Below are positions 25,683 to 34,647 of a DNA stretch of 64,000 bases, piece after piece. The first letter of the stretch is position 1. Every line of letters starts with the position of its first letter. The notes below the pieces were generated by a model. The model made no database searches. It was not told the DNA's origin and worked only from the letters and a program-made list of their open reading frames with translations. Source of the stretch: Pseudarthrobacter sp. W1I19 (GTDB lineage: Bacteria; Actinomycetota; Actinomycetes; Actinomycetales; Micrococcaceae); assembly GCF_030817835.1 (NCBI RefSeq), contig NZ_JAUSZR010000001.1, forward strand, positions 4,154,001 through 4,218,000, in the 5' to 3' direction. The position numbers and the translations under genes are program-made.

Positions 25683-26570
25683 TCAGCGTCCCAGGTAGGG
25701 CAGCACGTACACGGCGAAGATGACGAAGGCAGCAAGGAGGGCCAGCCTTCCGCCTCCTGTTGTCCCGCGCTGGCGGCCCTTGGCTTTGCGGCCGCCGGTG
25801 GCCGCCTTCGGGGGATTCCCTCGTACTGCGGAACTTCCTGACCCGGCGCGGCGTGACACTGTTCGGGCTGGCACAGGGCGCGGTACCGCCGTATCCGGAC
25901 CGCCTGTAGCTGACGGGGCGGGTGGCGGATCCGCCGGCCTTACCACCGTTCCGGGCCGCACGCTCCGGAAGGCCGTGATGCCAGGCTCCTGCTCGTGCGT
26001 GAGTTGCTGTCCGAGGTGTGCGTAGAGCCCCACCACCGTCTGCTGGTCCAGGACCGGAGGCAAGGCTTCGATGGCGCCCACCACCCGCTGGGCTCCCACT
26101 ACGGCAACATCCGAGTTGGTCACGCCGAAGAGGTCCGGCTGGGCCGCCATACAAATCAGGGGGCGCACGGTCCGGCGATGCGGCGGCGCCAGAACGGAGG
26201 CGACGGCGGCGCATTGGGCCAGTGCCCCTTCCACCGCCTGCGTGCGTGCGTACCGGCCCTGCCACAGCACGCCAGACGCGATCCTGACTTCGCCAGTCCA
26301 GTTCTTGGCGTCCACCACCACCACGCCGCCGGGCCCCACGAGGACATGGTCGAGGTTTGCTTTCGGCCGGCCAGGCCAGTGGACGTCATGCAGCACGTAC
26401 CAGCCGCGGGGCACCAATTCGCTGAGTTTCTCCGCGACCACGCGCTCACCAGCGGCGCCCGCGTCCCAGGATTTGGTGTTGCGGTCAGCCTGGTCGAGCT
26501 GGCGCTTCAACCTGGCAACGCGTTCAGCCGCCAGCCTGGACTGCTCCGCTGCCCCGTCCCCTGCCCCCAT
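25683..26570 (-). CDS. NERD-domain protein with C-terminal membrane anchor
   Basis: About 295 residues. A basic helical N terminus is followed by a nuclease-related domain: AGAAGERVVAEKLSEL, then HDVHWPGRPKANLDHVLVGPGGVVVVDAKNW, which has the D-x-K core of restriction-like nucleases. After a Pro/Arg-rich disordered region (about 205-270) it ends with one membrane helix (LALLAAFVIFAVYVLPYLG). Nuclease activity of NERD proteins is predicted rather than shown for most members. ATG 26570 is preferred because AGGGA lies 5-6 bases upstream; ATG 26639 gives a longer form. Confidence 0.82.
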   Translation of the reverse strand: MGAGDGAAEQSRLAAERVARLKRQLDQADRNTKSWDAGAAGERVVAEKLSELVPRGWYVLHDVHWPGRPKANLDHVLVGPGGVVVVDAKNWTGEVRIASGVLWQGRYARTQAVEGALAQCAAVASVLAPPHRRTVRPLICMAAQPDLFGVTNSDVAVVGAQRVVGAIEALPPVLDQQTVVGLYAHLGQQLTHEQEPGITAFRSVRPGTVVRPADPPPAPSATGGPDTAVPRPVPARTVSRRAGSGSSAVRGNPPKAATGGRKAKGRQRGTTGGGRLALLAAFVIFAVYVLPYLGR

Positions 26571-26818
26571 GGCCGTCCCTGCTTCCCTGCCGCACATATG
26601 ACGGCGGAAGGCCGCCGTCGTCCTTTTGCTCCCGGACATTCCGCCCGATTTTTCGAACGTAACAGGGCGCGGAGGCGGCGGTATATAAGTACTTTGCGGG
26701 GCCTGTACTCAGGTTGGCTACTTGTTTTGATGACGCTGCACCGTCACAGGGCCGGACACATGGGCCGGATTTGGGCCTGGTCGTTTTGACTGCGGCTCCC
26801 TTCTGGCATGCTGGTCCC

Positions 26819-28483
26819 ATGGCTAGCCGCGCGGGTACAGTTGCCCAACCCCAGGACCTTGTTGACATCACTGCGCTTCTTGACGCGTATTACGACATCT
26901 CGCCTGATCTGGGTGATCCCGGCCAGCGCGTGGTTTTTGGCACTTCCGGGCACCGCGGTTCGAGCCTCAAAGCGTCGTTCAACGAGAAGCACATTCTCGC
27001 CATCACCCAGGCGATTGTGGAATACCGGGCGGCGCAGGGCGTCACGGGTCCGTTGTTCCTGGCCAAGGACACCCACGCCCTGAGCGAGCCGGCACAGAAC
27101 TCGGCCCTTGAGGTGCTCGCCGCCAACGGTGTGCAGGTCCTCATCGACGCCCGCCACGGCTACACCCCCACCCCCGCCCTGAGCCACGCCATCCTCACCT
27201 ACAACCGGAACGCCGGTGCCGGCGCACCCCAGGCTGACGGCATCGTGGTCACGCCGAGCCACAACCCGCCGGCTGACGGCGGTTTCAAGTACAACCCTCC
27301 CCACGGCGGCCCCGCCGATTCGGACGCCACCGGCTGGATCGCCAACCGCGCGAACGAACTGCTCGAAAACGGCCTCCGCGGCGTCAAGCGCGTGGCGGTG
27401 GCCGATGCACTGGCCGCCGACACCACCGGCAAGTTCGACTTCCTCAGCAGTTATGTGGACGACCTCCCCTCGGTCCTGGACCTGGACGCCATCCGCGGAG
27501 CCGGCGTCCGGATCGGCGCCGACCCCATGGGTGGGGCATCCGTGGACTACTGGGGCGAGATCGCCGAGCGCCACCAGCTGAACCTCACCGTGGTGAACCC
27601 CACCGTGGACCCGCAATGGGCCTTTATGACCCTGGACTGGGACGAGAAGATCCGGATGGACTGCTCTTCGCCGGCCGCCATGGCCTCGCTGATCAAGCGC
27701 ATGTCCGACGGCGGTGCAGGCGCGGGTGCCTCGTTTGACGTTGCCACCGGCAACGATGCAGACGCGGACCGGCACGGCATCGTCACCCCCGACGGCGGGC
27801 TGATGAACCCGAACCACTACCTCGCCGTCGCCATCGACTACCTTTACCGCAACCGCAGCGGCTGGAACCCGGGGTCCGTGGTGGGCAAGACCCTGGTGTC
27901 CTCCTCCATCATCGACCGCGTCGCAGAGAGCCTGGGACGCAAGCTCGTGGAGGTCCCGGTGGGCTTCAAGTGGTTTGTGCCCGGCCTGCTCTCCGGCGAG
28001 GGCGCGTTCGGTGGCGAGGAATCCGCCGGTGCATCCTTCAACAAAAAGGACGGCAGCGTCTGGACCACGGACAAGGACGGCATCCTGCTGGCCCTGCTCG
28101 CCTCGGAAATCACGGCGGTCACCGGCAAGTCCCCGTCGCAGCTCTACAAGGGCCTGACTGACCAGTTCGGCGCCCCCGTGTACGCCCGTATCGACGCCGC
28201 CGCCACGCGCGAGCAGAAGTCTGCACTCGGCAAACTGTCGCCGTCGGATGTTACTGCCACGGAACTGGCAGGCGAGGCCATCACCGCCAAGCTCACGGAA
28301 GCACCCGGCAACGGCGCCTCCATCGGCGGTCTGAAGGTGGTTACGGAGAACGCCTGGTTCGCCGCCCGCCCGTCCGGCACCGAGGATGTCTACAAGATCT
28401 ACGCTGAGTCCTTCAAGGGCGAGGACCACCTCAAGCAGGTCCAGGCCGAAGCCAAGGCCCTGGTGGACAGCGTCATCGCCTAG
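26819..28483 (+). CDS. pgm: Phosphoglucomutase (alpha-D-glucose-phosphate specific)
   Basis: 554 residues, the usual length. Interconverts glucose-1-P and glucose-6-P. The active-site Ser loop is [25 protein letters not shown], the Mg loop is [12 protein letters not shown], the sugar-binding loop is [11 protein letters not shown], and the phosphate-binding loop is [13 protein letters not shown] 26819 gives [16 protein letters not shown], the normal start; the longer ORF from 26714 is not preferred. No Shine-Dalgarno is seen. CATGCT ends 6 bases before the ATG and TTGACT lies 15 bases further up, so the mRNA may be leaderless. Its 3' end overlaps the convergent gene by 11 bases. Confidence 0.97.
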   Translation: MASRAGTVAQPQDLVDITALLDAYYDISPDLGDPGQRVVFGTSGHRGSSLKASFNEKHILAITQAIVEYRAAQGVTGPLFLAKDTHALSEPAQNSALEVLAANGVQVLIDARHGYTPTPALSHAILTYNRNAGAGAPQADGIVVTPSHNPPADGGFKYNPPHGGPADSDATGWIANRANELLENGLRGVKRVAVADALAADTTGKFDFLSSYVDDLPSVLDLDAIRGAGVRIGADPMGGASVDYWGEIAERHQLNLTVVNPTVDPQWAFMTLDWDEKIRMDCSSPAAMASLIKRMSDGGAGAGASFDVATGNDADADRHGIVTPDGGLMNPNHYLAVAIDYLYRNRSGWNPGSVVGKTLVSSSIIDRVAESLGRKLVEVPVGFKWFVPGLLSGEGAFGGEESAGASFNKKDGSVWTTDKDGILLALLASEITAVTGKSPSQLYKGLTDQFGAPVYARIDAAATREQKSALGKLSPSDVTATELAGEAITAKLTEAPGNGASIGGLKVVTENAWFAARPSGTEDVYKIYAESFKGEDHLKQVQAEAKALVDSVIA

Positions 28484-28997
28484 GGTTCTTCGCCCCGGCT
28501 GTTTCCCCCCGGCCCCAGAGCCGGAGGACGCGCCGGACGGTACGGTCACCGTCCGGCGCCATGTCCACCAGCGCGATCCGGTCGAGAACGACGACGTCGC
28601 CCGGGTATAGCCGTTTGTCACCGTGATGTGACACGTGGGGCCGGTATCCGGACAGGGTGTGGGCGGGGGTGAGGACTTTGCCGCCCAGACTGCCGACCAC
28701 CGCGACCAACTGCTCGTGAAGGGTTTGCAGGTCCGGTTGCGGTTCAATCAGGCTGACGGGAACGGAGCCGTTCCGGCCGAACCCGGCATCGCCGCCTACG
28801 GTGAGCCTGGCGCCCAGTGCTGCCCCGGCCGGCGCTTCCGCAAGTACTGCAAGGCGGTCCGCAGGGTTGGCACCATCTGTAGCGCCGACGTCGAACCTCA
28901 CCAGCGTGATGTGCAGCGGCCAGTCGGAGCGCAGGAACACCAGCCCCTCCGCCACGGGCTCAACAAAGGCAACCAGGATGAGGTTCCGCACGGGCAT
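28473..28997 (-). CDS. 2'-5' RNA ligase-like 2H phosphoesterase
   Basis: 174 residues. Two H-x-T/S motifs define the 2H fold: LHITLV (about 28-33) and RPHVSHH (about 118-124). Family members cleave 2'-5' linkages or cyclic phosphates in RNA or nucleotides; the cellular substrate is unknown. It is convergent with pgm and overlaps its stop by 11 bases, so the two mRNAs would pair at their 3' ends. No strong ribosome site precedes ATG 28997. Confidence 0.8.
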   Translation of the reverse strand: MPVRNLILVAFVEPVAEGLVFLRSDWPLHITLVRFDVGATDGANPADRLAVLAEAPAGAALGARLTVGGDAGFGRNGSVPVSLIEPQPDLQTLHEQLVAVVGSLGGKVLTPAHTLSGYRPHVSHHGDKRLYPGDVVVLDRIALVDMAPDGDRTVRRVLRLWGRGETAGAKNPRR

Positions 28998-29033
28998 AGC
29001 CCCAGTGTCCCACTGCTTCAGTGCCCTTAATCG

Positions 29034-29100
29034 AAGGATGCCCCATCACTTTTGGTTGTGATCCCAGGTGGATAGGGACCGAAAGTGATAGGGCATCCTT
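29034..29100. repeat. ATGCCCCATCACTTTTGG-family palindrome, copy 2
   Basis: The arms 29034-29056 and 29078-29100 are reverse complements with two mismatches in 23. The left arm is identical to copy 1 (24978-25040) over GATGCCCCATCACTTTTGGT, and the right arm resembles it too. It lies 26 bases past the RutE-like gene in its direction of transcription. It is immediately followed by the GTTTCGACAGGCTC repeat at 29101. Confidence 0.8.
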
Positions 29101-29122
29101 GTTTCGACAGGCTCAACCACCG
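29101..29122. repeat. Half-copy of the TTTCGACAAGCTC repeat
   Basis: GTTTCGACAGGCTCAACC matches the right arm of the inverted repeat at 1195-1217 with one or two changes. The left arm is missing here. It abuts palindrome copy 2. Confidence 0.6.
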
Positions 29123-29126
29123 GAGC

Positions 29127-29732
29127 TTAGACGGTGCGGACGACCTCGTCGTAGGAGAACTTCGGCTTGGCTTCGCCCCAGGCGTCCTCGGCGGGCTGGC
29201 CGATGTTGACCACCAGGAAGCTCTTCTGGTCGCCGGCCGGGAAGAATGCCGCGTCGATGGCGGCGAAATCGGCACCGGTCATGGGCCCGGCAGCGAAGCC
29301 GAGCGACCGGACGGCAAGGATGAAGTAGCCGGCCTGCAGGTGGGCGTTGTTGTTGCCCGTGGCGGCGGCCAGTTCGGGGTTGGCGTCGTACATGGCCTTG
29401 GGGGCGTTGTAGCCGGGGAGGAAGTTGTCCCACTGCCCTGCCCAGTCGGTGTCGTAGCTCAGGATGGCAACGAGCGGGGCGGATGCGGTCTTGGCCTTGT
29501 TCCCGTTGGCGAGTGCATCTACGAGGGTGGCGCGGGCTTCGGCGGAGCGGACGTAGGTCACGCGCAGCGGCTGCGAGTTGAAGGCAGTGGGGCCATACTT
29601 GGTCAGCTCGTAGATGGCCTGCGCCTGCTCGTCGGTCACCTCTCCAGTGAAGGAGTTGGCGGTGCGGGCCTGGGCGAAAATGGCATCGACGGCGGCCGAA
29701 TCGATAACCGCTTCTTCGTGGGCAATAGTCAT
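29127..29732 (-). CDS. rutE: Malonic semialdehyde reductase-like nitroreductase (RutE type)
   Basis: 201 residues, FMN-dependent nitroreductase fold. The N-terminal RTANSFTGEVTDEQAQAIYELTKYGPTAFNSQPLR is the typical RutE/HadB-like region, with FNSQP contacting flavin, and GNNNAHLQAGYFILAVRSLGF follows. RutE reduces malonic semialdehyde to 3-hydroxypropionate in the uracil Rut pathway. A uracil permease gene is divergent next door, which supports this, but rutABCD are absent from the window. ATG 29732 has AAAGG at 8 bases. Confidence 0.88.
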   Translation of the reverse strand: MTIAHEEAVIDSAAVDAIFAQARTANSFTGEVTDEQAQAIYELTKYGPTAFNSQPLRVTYVRSAEARATLVDALANGNKAKTASAPLVAILSYDTDWAGQWDNFLPGYNAPKAMYDANPELAAATGNNNAHLQAGYFILAVRSLGFAAGPMTGADFAAIDAAFFPAGDQKSFLVVNIGQPAEDAWGEAKPKFSYDEVVRTV

Positions 29733-29951
29733 TGGCGTACCTTTCGCTGAACCGCCCCGCGTGCCGGGGTGGCCTGTTCGCTTTCCATACTTGCAACTTC
29801 AACTACCCGTGTCCTCTTCCCGTGACGGCGCGTGACGTTAGCCACAGCAGCATCCGGCAGCAGCCTGGCCGGCAGCGGCGGAAAGCTTGGCGGTATTCTG
29901 GAGCCAGTTGTTCTTCGCCCCTGCGGCAACCCCCTTGAAAGGCATCCGCCC

Positions 29952-31307
29952 ATGAGCATGCTCGGAATCAAATGGAAGCTGCACGGCACCGGCAAGTCCA
30001 TCAAGCCTGGCCATGTGGTAGCCCCCGATGAACGGCTTGCCTGGCCGCTGACCATCGGCGTGGGCATGCAGCACGTGGTGGCCATGTTCGGCGCCACCTT
30101 CCTGGTGCCCATCATCACCGGCATGCCGCCGGCCACCACCCTGTTCTTCTCCGGCATCGGCACATTGCTGTTCCTGGTGATCACCAAGGGCCGGGTGCCC
30201 AGCTACCTGGGCTCAAGCTTTGCGTTCATTGCCCCCATCATGGCCTCGCAGCAGCAGTTCGGTGTCCCCGGAGCCCTCGGCGGCGTGGTGCTGGCCGGCG
30301 CCGTGCTTGCCCTGGTGGGCGCGATCGTGCAGAAGTTCGGCGCAGGCTGGATCAACCGGCTCATGCCGCCCATCGTCACCGGCGCGATCGTGGCGCTGAT
30401 CGGCCTCAACCTCGCCCCCGCGGCCAAAAACAATTTCGACGCCGCCCCGGTCACCGCCGTGATCACGCTGGCCACCATCATCCTGGTCAGCGTCCTGTTC
30501 CGCGGGATACTGGGCCGCCTCGGCATCCTGGTGGGCGTGGTGGTGGGCTACCTCGTGGCCATGCTCCGCGGCGAAGTCAGCTACGACAAGATGGACGCCG
30601 CCGCATGGGTGGGACTGCCCCAGTTCCAGGCCCCCGAATTCCACCTCGGCATCCTGGGCCTGTTCGTTCCCGTGGTGCTGGTGCTCGTGGCCGAGAACAT
30701 CGGCCATGTGAAATCCGTGGCTGCCATGACAGGCCAGAACCTCGACGGCGTCTCCGGCCGCGCCCTGATGGCCGACGGCGCCGCCACCGTCCTGGCCGGC
30801 TTCGGCGGCGGATCCGGCACCACCACCTACGCGGAAAACATCGGCGTTATGGCCGCCACCAAGGTCTATTCGACGGCGGCCTACTGGGTGGCGGGCATCT
30901 TCGCCATCCTGCTCAGCTTCTCCCCCAAATTCGGCGAACTGATCGCTACCGTCCCGCCGGGTGTGCTGGGCGGCGCGGCCACCATGCTCTACGGCATGAT
31001 CGGCATCCTGGGCGTGAAGATCTGGGTGCAGAACAAAGTGAACTTCTCCAACCCCGTGAACCTCACAACCGCCGCCGTCGCCCTGATCATCGGCATCGCG
31101 GACTACACCTGGACCATCGGCGAGCTCAAGTTCACAGGGATCGCCTTGGGCTCCGCCGCGGCGCTGGTGATCTACCACGGCATGAAGGCCATCGCCAAGG
31201 CCCGTGGAACGGTGGCGGAACCCGAAACCGAGCAGCCCGGGTTGCCTCCTGCCACCAAGGCGGCTATCAACGCTGCGGCGAAGAAGCGGGCACCCAAGAA
31301 GCGCTAG
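29952..31307 (+). CDS. uraA: Uracil/xanthine permease (NCS2 family)
   Basis: 451 residues with about 12-14 membrane helices. Family motifs seen: GMQHVVAMFGATFLVPIITG, the ENIGHVKSVAAMTGQNL box with the conserved Glu, and GGGSGTTTYAENIGVMAATKV, the classic nucleobase-binding helix of uracil permeases. ATG 29952 follows GAAAGG by 9 bases; the longer ORF from 29832 is upstream leader. The C terminus is Lys-rich and cytoplasmic. It is divergent from the RutE-like gene across 219 bases, a likely shared control region. Confidence 0.93.
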   Translation: MSMLGIKWKLHGTGKSIKPGHVVAPDERLAWPLTIGVGMQHVVAMFGATFLVPIITGMPPATTLFFSGIGTLLFLVITKGRVPSYLGSSFAFIAPIMASQQQFGVPGALGGVVLAGAVLALVGAIVQKFGAGWINRLMPPIVTGAIVALIGLNLAPAAKNNFDAAPVTAVITLATIILVSVLFRGILGRLGILVGVVVGYLVAMLRGEVSYDKMDAAAWVGLPQFQAPEFHLGILGLFVPVVLVLVAENIGHVKSVAAMTGQNLDGVSGRALMADGAATVLAGFGGGSGTTTYAENIGVMAATKVYSTAAYWVAGIFAILLSFSPKFGELIATVPPGVLGGAATMLYGMIGILGVKIWVQNKVNFSNPVNLTTAAVALIIGIADYTWTIGELKFTGIALGSAAALVIYHGMKAIAKARGTVAEPETEQPGLPPATKAAINAAAKKRAPKKR

Positions 31308-31313
31308 CGCTTG

Positions 31314-32162
31314 CTAGGCGGCGTCATGTGAGTCAGCTCCACTGCTGCCGATGCCAAAGACCGGGCCAGGCAGAGGCCGCTTAGGTGCCAGGGACTCCCC
31401 GGGACGGGGACGCAGCCTTCGCAAGACCCACGGGAACAAGTATTGCCTCGCCCAGATCAGGTCTTCGGCCCTGGCCTGGGTCCACCGATGGGACGGCACC
31501 GGCCGTGGTTGCAGGGGCTTGAGCGAATGCGGCACCGCGAGCGCGTCGAGGGCGGCAACGGCAACAACGTGATGACCCAGCGGCGAAAGGTGGAGCCGGT
31601 CCCTGTCCCACATCCGGGCGTCGTGGAGCGCCGGAAGGCACCACAGGTCCACCATCACCGCATGATGGCGGATGCCGATCGTGTGGAAGTGCTCGTTGTA
31701 GATAGCCAACCTCCCCCGGGCCTGCCCCAGTACCGGCGTACCGCCCCAGTCCGGAGCCGCGAACAACATCACCGTGGCCCCGGTTTCCGCCAGCACGCCT
31801 ACCGCCTGGTCCATCTTCTCGGCCAGTTTGTCCGGGTCACCCCGCCGGAACACGATGTCATTGCCGCCGCCGGACATTGCTATCAGGTCCGGCTTCAGCG
31901 CCATGGCAGCCTCGAGCTGCGTGTCGATGATCTCCTGCAGCACCATCCCCCGCACCGCGAGGTTGGCGTAGGCGAAGTCACGCTGCCCGATGGCGAGTTC
32001 CTCCGCCGCCCGGTCAGCCCAGCCGCGGTAGCCGCCGATGCTGCGCGGTTCCGGGTCACCGATTCCTTCCGTGTAGGAGTCACCGAGGGCGACGAAGCGG
32101 TGCCAGGGGTGCCGCTGGCCGGGGGTATTTCCGCTCCAGGTTTCCTGCTGGTCGATGGTCAT
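31314..32162 (-). CDS. SGNH/GDSL-family hydrolase
   Basis: 282 residues. Block I is VALGDSYTEGIGDP (catalytic Ser), block III is SGGGNDI, and block V is DRLHLSPLGHHVVA (catalytic Asp and His), all intact. Family members are lipases, esterases or acetylhydrolases. There is no signal peptide, so it is probably cytoplasmic. The C-terminal 60 residues are basic and Pro-rich and lie outside the fold. Its ATG overlaps the stop of the GAF-ANTAR gene upstream by 4 bases (ATGA), so the two are translationally coupled. It is convergent with uraA, 6 bases apart. Confidence 0.9.
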   Translation of the reverse strand: MTIDQQETWSGNTPGQRHPWHRFVALGDSYTEGIGDPEPRSIGGYRGWADRAAEELAIGQRDFAYANLAVRGMVLQEIIDTQLEAAMALKPDLIAMSGGGNDIVFRRGDPDKLAEKMDQAVGVLAETGATVMLFAAPDWGGTPVLGQARGRLAIYNEHFHTIGIRHHAVMVDLWCLPALHDARMWDRDRLHLSPLGHHVVAVAALDALAVPHSLKPLQPRPVPSHRWTQARAEDLIWARQYLFPWVLRRLRPRPGESLAPKRPLPGPVFGIGSSGADSHDAA

Positions 32163-33019
32163 GCCCGCCGTCCTTTCGCCGTTGTGGAAGGGGCCTCATT
32201 CCGGGCAGCTCCTGCATCGGGCGGTTGGCCCAACTCGGCCGGAGCCAACAGGCGGAAGTCCTCAACGTCGTCGGCCATGTCCCGCCGCGGTCCCGAAGCG
32301 TCCCTAACGGGCCCTGGCACCACAACATTCAAGGCCGCACCATGAAGGTCCAGTTCGTGGTGCGAAGCCTCGCGCTGCAGGAAGCGCAGGGCGCCCTCCC
32401 GGCTGAGACCGTACTCGTCCATCAGGCTTCGCACCGCCAGGTCAACCAGCACCAGTGAGCTCTGTGCGACGGCGATTCCCGCCGCGGCCTCCGCGCGCTC
32501 TGCCACCCGGACCACCACGCGCAGGGCGCGCGCAACCTGCCGCGCATAGCTTTGTACGCGGAGAAGATCGTCGCTGGCAAAGGTGTGGGGCGAGGAGGCG
32601 TAAAGGCTAATGGCGGCGCTGGTCATGCCCTCGGAGACGATGGGCATTGACAAAAGAGACTGCACGCCGTGCCCGGCCGCGGCATTTGCGTACCCGGGCC
32701 ACCGCCGGTCCCGGCCGAGATCGGACAACAGCACGAACTCGCCGCTCCGCAGGGCCTCGATGACGGGTCCGTCGGCGAAGGAACACTGTTCCAGGTCTGC
32801 CTCGCGTGCCTGCTCGCTGCTCGCTGCAAGGGTGCGTGCCTTCCCCAGGCGGAAAAGGGTGGCGGCCCAGCCGATGCCGCGCGATTCACCCTTGATGTCC
32901 CCCATAAACTCCTGGGTGACTTCCTGGAGGTAGGTTTCAACGTCCTTGCTGTCGAAAACCGGCTCCGGCGGAAGTGGGAGCGATCCCCAGCCAATCTGCC
33001 CCGCGGGTTCAGCAGCCAT
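32159..33019 (-). CDS. GAF and ANTAR domain protein
   Basis: About 286 residues. A GAF-type sensor domain (about 30-165; PVIEALRSGEFVLLSDLGRDRRWP) is followed by an ANTAR-type helical segment (AERAEAAAGIAVAQSSLVLV, then EYGLSREGALRFLQREASHH). ANTAR domains bind paired RNA hairpins and prevent early transcription stops, so this may be a signal-dependent antiterminator. The ANTAR region is diverged from the usual A-K-G-I-L-M form. ATG 33019 has AAGG at 8 bases. The gene is coupled to the SGNH hydrolase downstream, an unusual pair. Confidence 0.8.
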   Translation of the reverse strand: MAAEPAGQIGWGSLPLPPEPVFDSKDVETYLQEVTQEFMGDIKGESRGIGWAATLFRLGKARTLAASSEQAREADLEQCSFADGPVIEALRSGEFVLLSDLGRDRRWPGYANAAAGHGVQSLLSMPIVSEGMTSAAISLYASSPHTFASDDLLRVQSYARQVARALRVVVRVAERAEAAAGIAVAQSSLVLVDLAVRSLMDEYGLSREGALRFLQREASHHELDLHGAALNVVVPGPVRDASGPRRDMADDVEDFRLLAPAELGQPPDAGAARNEAPSTTAKGRRA

Positions 33020-33136
33020 GTTGCACGCCTTGCTTGTAGCGCTGCGGCCCACTGCAAAACCTCGTGCTTACAGAATACGTCGATCTCCCCATTTGGCGGG
33101 AGGGGGCAGCCCAGTTCCTCGCTAGTCGACGGCGGT

Positions 33137-34036
33137 TTAGTCGACGGCGGGGCTGTTGCCTGCGTATGCTGCCACAGTTTCGCCCAGGACGACGTCGTAG
33201 GCTTCCACCTTTCGGTCCGTCACCGTAGTGGGGGACTCAAGGTGGACAGCCCCCGAGGGCAGAATACCGGCGGCACCATACCTCTCCATGACCTGCCACT
33301 GGGCAACCACGTCCTCCCCTGCATGATCCACAGGCAGGCTCGGCCAGAAACTGAAACCGCCGGCTTCGCGAAGTGCATCACGTTGGTAGAGCACGCACCC
33401 GCCGAGCCAGGCCACCCGGTACGGCAGCCACTCCCCCGGCCCCAGAGAAAGATCCGCACTGAGGTGGCTGAGGTTTGCGGCACTGTGCAGCGGCCAGCGC
33501 TCAAAGCCGGGGGTGCCGGGACGAACGCGTTCCGGCGTAACAGGTCCGTCCCAGACTTCAAACCCCGCCGTTTGCTCCGGCCGCCTGTCATCAAGGTAGG
33601 ACAGGCCCTGCGGCGCCATGCCCACAAAGCCGCAGTCCAGCTCCTCAAGTGCCCGGTTCATCCGCTCCAAGGCACCTGGTTCCAGCCACACATCGTCGTC
33701 AAGGAAGAGGCACTTCGCCGCGTTTGACTGGTCGAGCAGGAACTGGCGGTGCTCAGCGAGCCCCCTCCGCGGCAAGTGCCGCAGCAGCGTGACGGGCCGG
33801 CCCTGGGCTTCGAGAACCCGAACCATGGCAGCGGCCGCAGGATGCTCCCAGGCGGGCGCACCGCTGGACTGGTCGCTGACCACTACGCGGAAGGATGGAT
33901 TGGCCTGCCCGGCCAGGCCGGACAGTGTTACTGCCAGCTCGGCAGGGCGGTTGCACGTGGGTACCAGCACGTCCACGTCCACCCGTTCCGGCCCCTCACC
34001 GCGGCGTGCCCACTGTTCTGATGATCTCCTGCTCAC
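33137..34036 (-). CDS. Family 2 glycosyltransferase
   Basis: 299 residues, GT-A fold. DVDVLVPTCNRPAELAVTLSGL opens the domain, CLFLDDDVWLEPGALERM is the metal-binding D-x-D region (about 105-125), and PSLPVDHAGEDVVAQWQVMERYG carries the later acidic motif (E-D). No membrane helix is visible, so it is likely soluble or peripheral. Donor and acceptor are unknown and no other glycan gene is next to it. GTG 34036 has AGGAGG at 6-7 bases, a strong ribosome site. It is co-directional with the GAF-ANTAR gene, 117 bases upstream of it. Confidence 0.88.
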   Translation of the reverse strand: MSRRSSEQWARRGEGPERVDVDVLVPTCNRPAELAVTLSGLAGQANPSFRVVVSDQSSGAPAWEHPAAAAMVRVLEAQGRPVTLLRHLPRRGLAEHRQFLLDQSNAAKCLFLDDDVWLEPGALERMNRALEELDCGFVGMAPQGLSYLDDRRPEQTAGFEVWDGPVTPERVRPGTPGFERWPLHSAANLSHLSADLSLGPGEWLPYRVAWLGGCVLYQRDALREAGGFSFWPSLPVDHAGEDVVAQWQVMERYGAAGILPSGAVHLESPTTVTDRKVEAYDVVLGETVAAYAGNSPAVD

Positions 34037-34130
34037 AGCCCACCTCCTGGCGCCTGCATCGGCATAGTTAGTGAATGGGTTCCGTCGTGTTCTGTACCCA
34101 CATCACCGGGATGTATGCGGGCACGGCAAA

Positions 34131-34170
34131 GGCCCCCGCCCGCTGCCGGACGGGGCAGCAGGCGGAGGCC
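34131..34170 (-). terminator. Terminator after the acidic small gene (34215-34586)
   Basis: Arms 34131-34147 and 34154-34170 pair over 17 positions with two mismatches around a 6-base loop. It is GC-rich and followed on the minus strand by TTT. It lies 44 bases past the stop of the minus-strand gene at 34215. Confidence 0.7.
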
Positions 34171-34214
34171 TTCAGCGGTAGGCGCGGCGCACTCAAGCAG
34201 CCGCGACGGCCCGG

Positions 34215-34586
34215 TCAGCCGGCGTCGAAGCTTTCCCCGCCGTCGTCGTTCGGTGATTTCTCCCGGGGCAAATCATTGCCGGTTCCGTCCGGGATGCCCG
34301 CTGCTTCCTGCCCGGACTCAGAGGACACGGGAGCGGACCCCTTTGAGTCGTCGTTGTTCTCGTCGATTTCAGCCGCACTGGAGGGAAGGTCCACGTCGCG
34401 GGGCACGGGATCACTGCCGGCGCCGGTCTGCGGCTCGTTGGTGTCCACGCTTCCTGCCCCGCCGTTACCGGTGGTGGCCGAGCCGTTGGCAGCGCCCTGG
34501 GTTCCGCCCAGTTCCTGCTCTGCGGTGGGAGTGCCGTATCCGCCCGGATCGGTCTCCGGCTGCGCCTGCTGGTTTTCCTGCGTCAT
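34215..34586 (-). CDS. Small acidic, probably disordered protein
   Basis: 123 residues, very rich in Gly, Asp, Glu, Ser, Thr and Pro, with almost no hydrophobic residues. No domain is recognised; composition suggests an unfolded, possibly stress-related protein like those at 45444 and 45803. The ATG is preceded by AGGAGG at 5-6 bases, which makes it a real gene rather than a composition artefact. It is 62 bases from the start of the SDR gene's end, in the same direction. Confidence 0.6.
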   Translation of the reverse strand: MTQENQQAQPETDPGGYGTPTAEQELGGTQGAANGSATTGNGGAGSVDTNEPQTGAGSDPVPRDVDLPSSAAEIDENNDDSKGSAPVSSESGQEAAGIPDGTGNDLPREKSPNDDGGESFDAG

Positions 34587-34647
34587 TATTCCTCCTGCTG
34601 TGCGTTGGATGGATGGTGGCCTGGACCTTGAATGAAAAACGGGCTGC

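Noticed and set aside
26744-28747. 667-codon ORF on the minus strand opposite pgm
   Set aside because: It spans pgm and part of the 2H gene region and has no domain; pgm is unmistakable.
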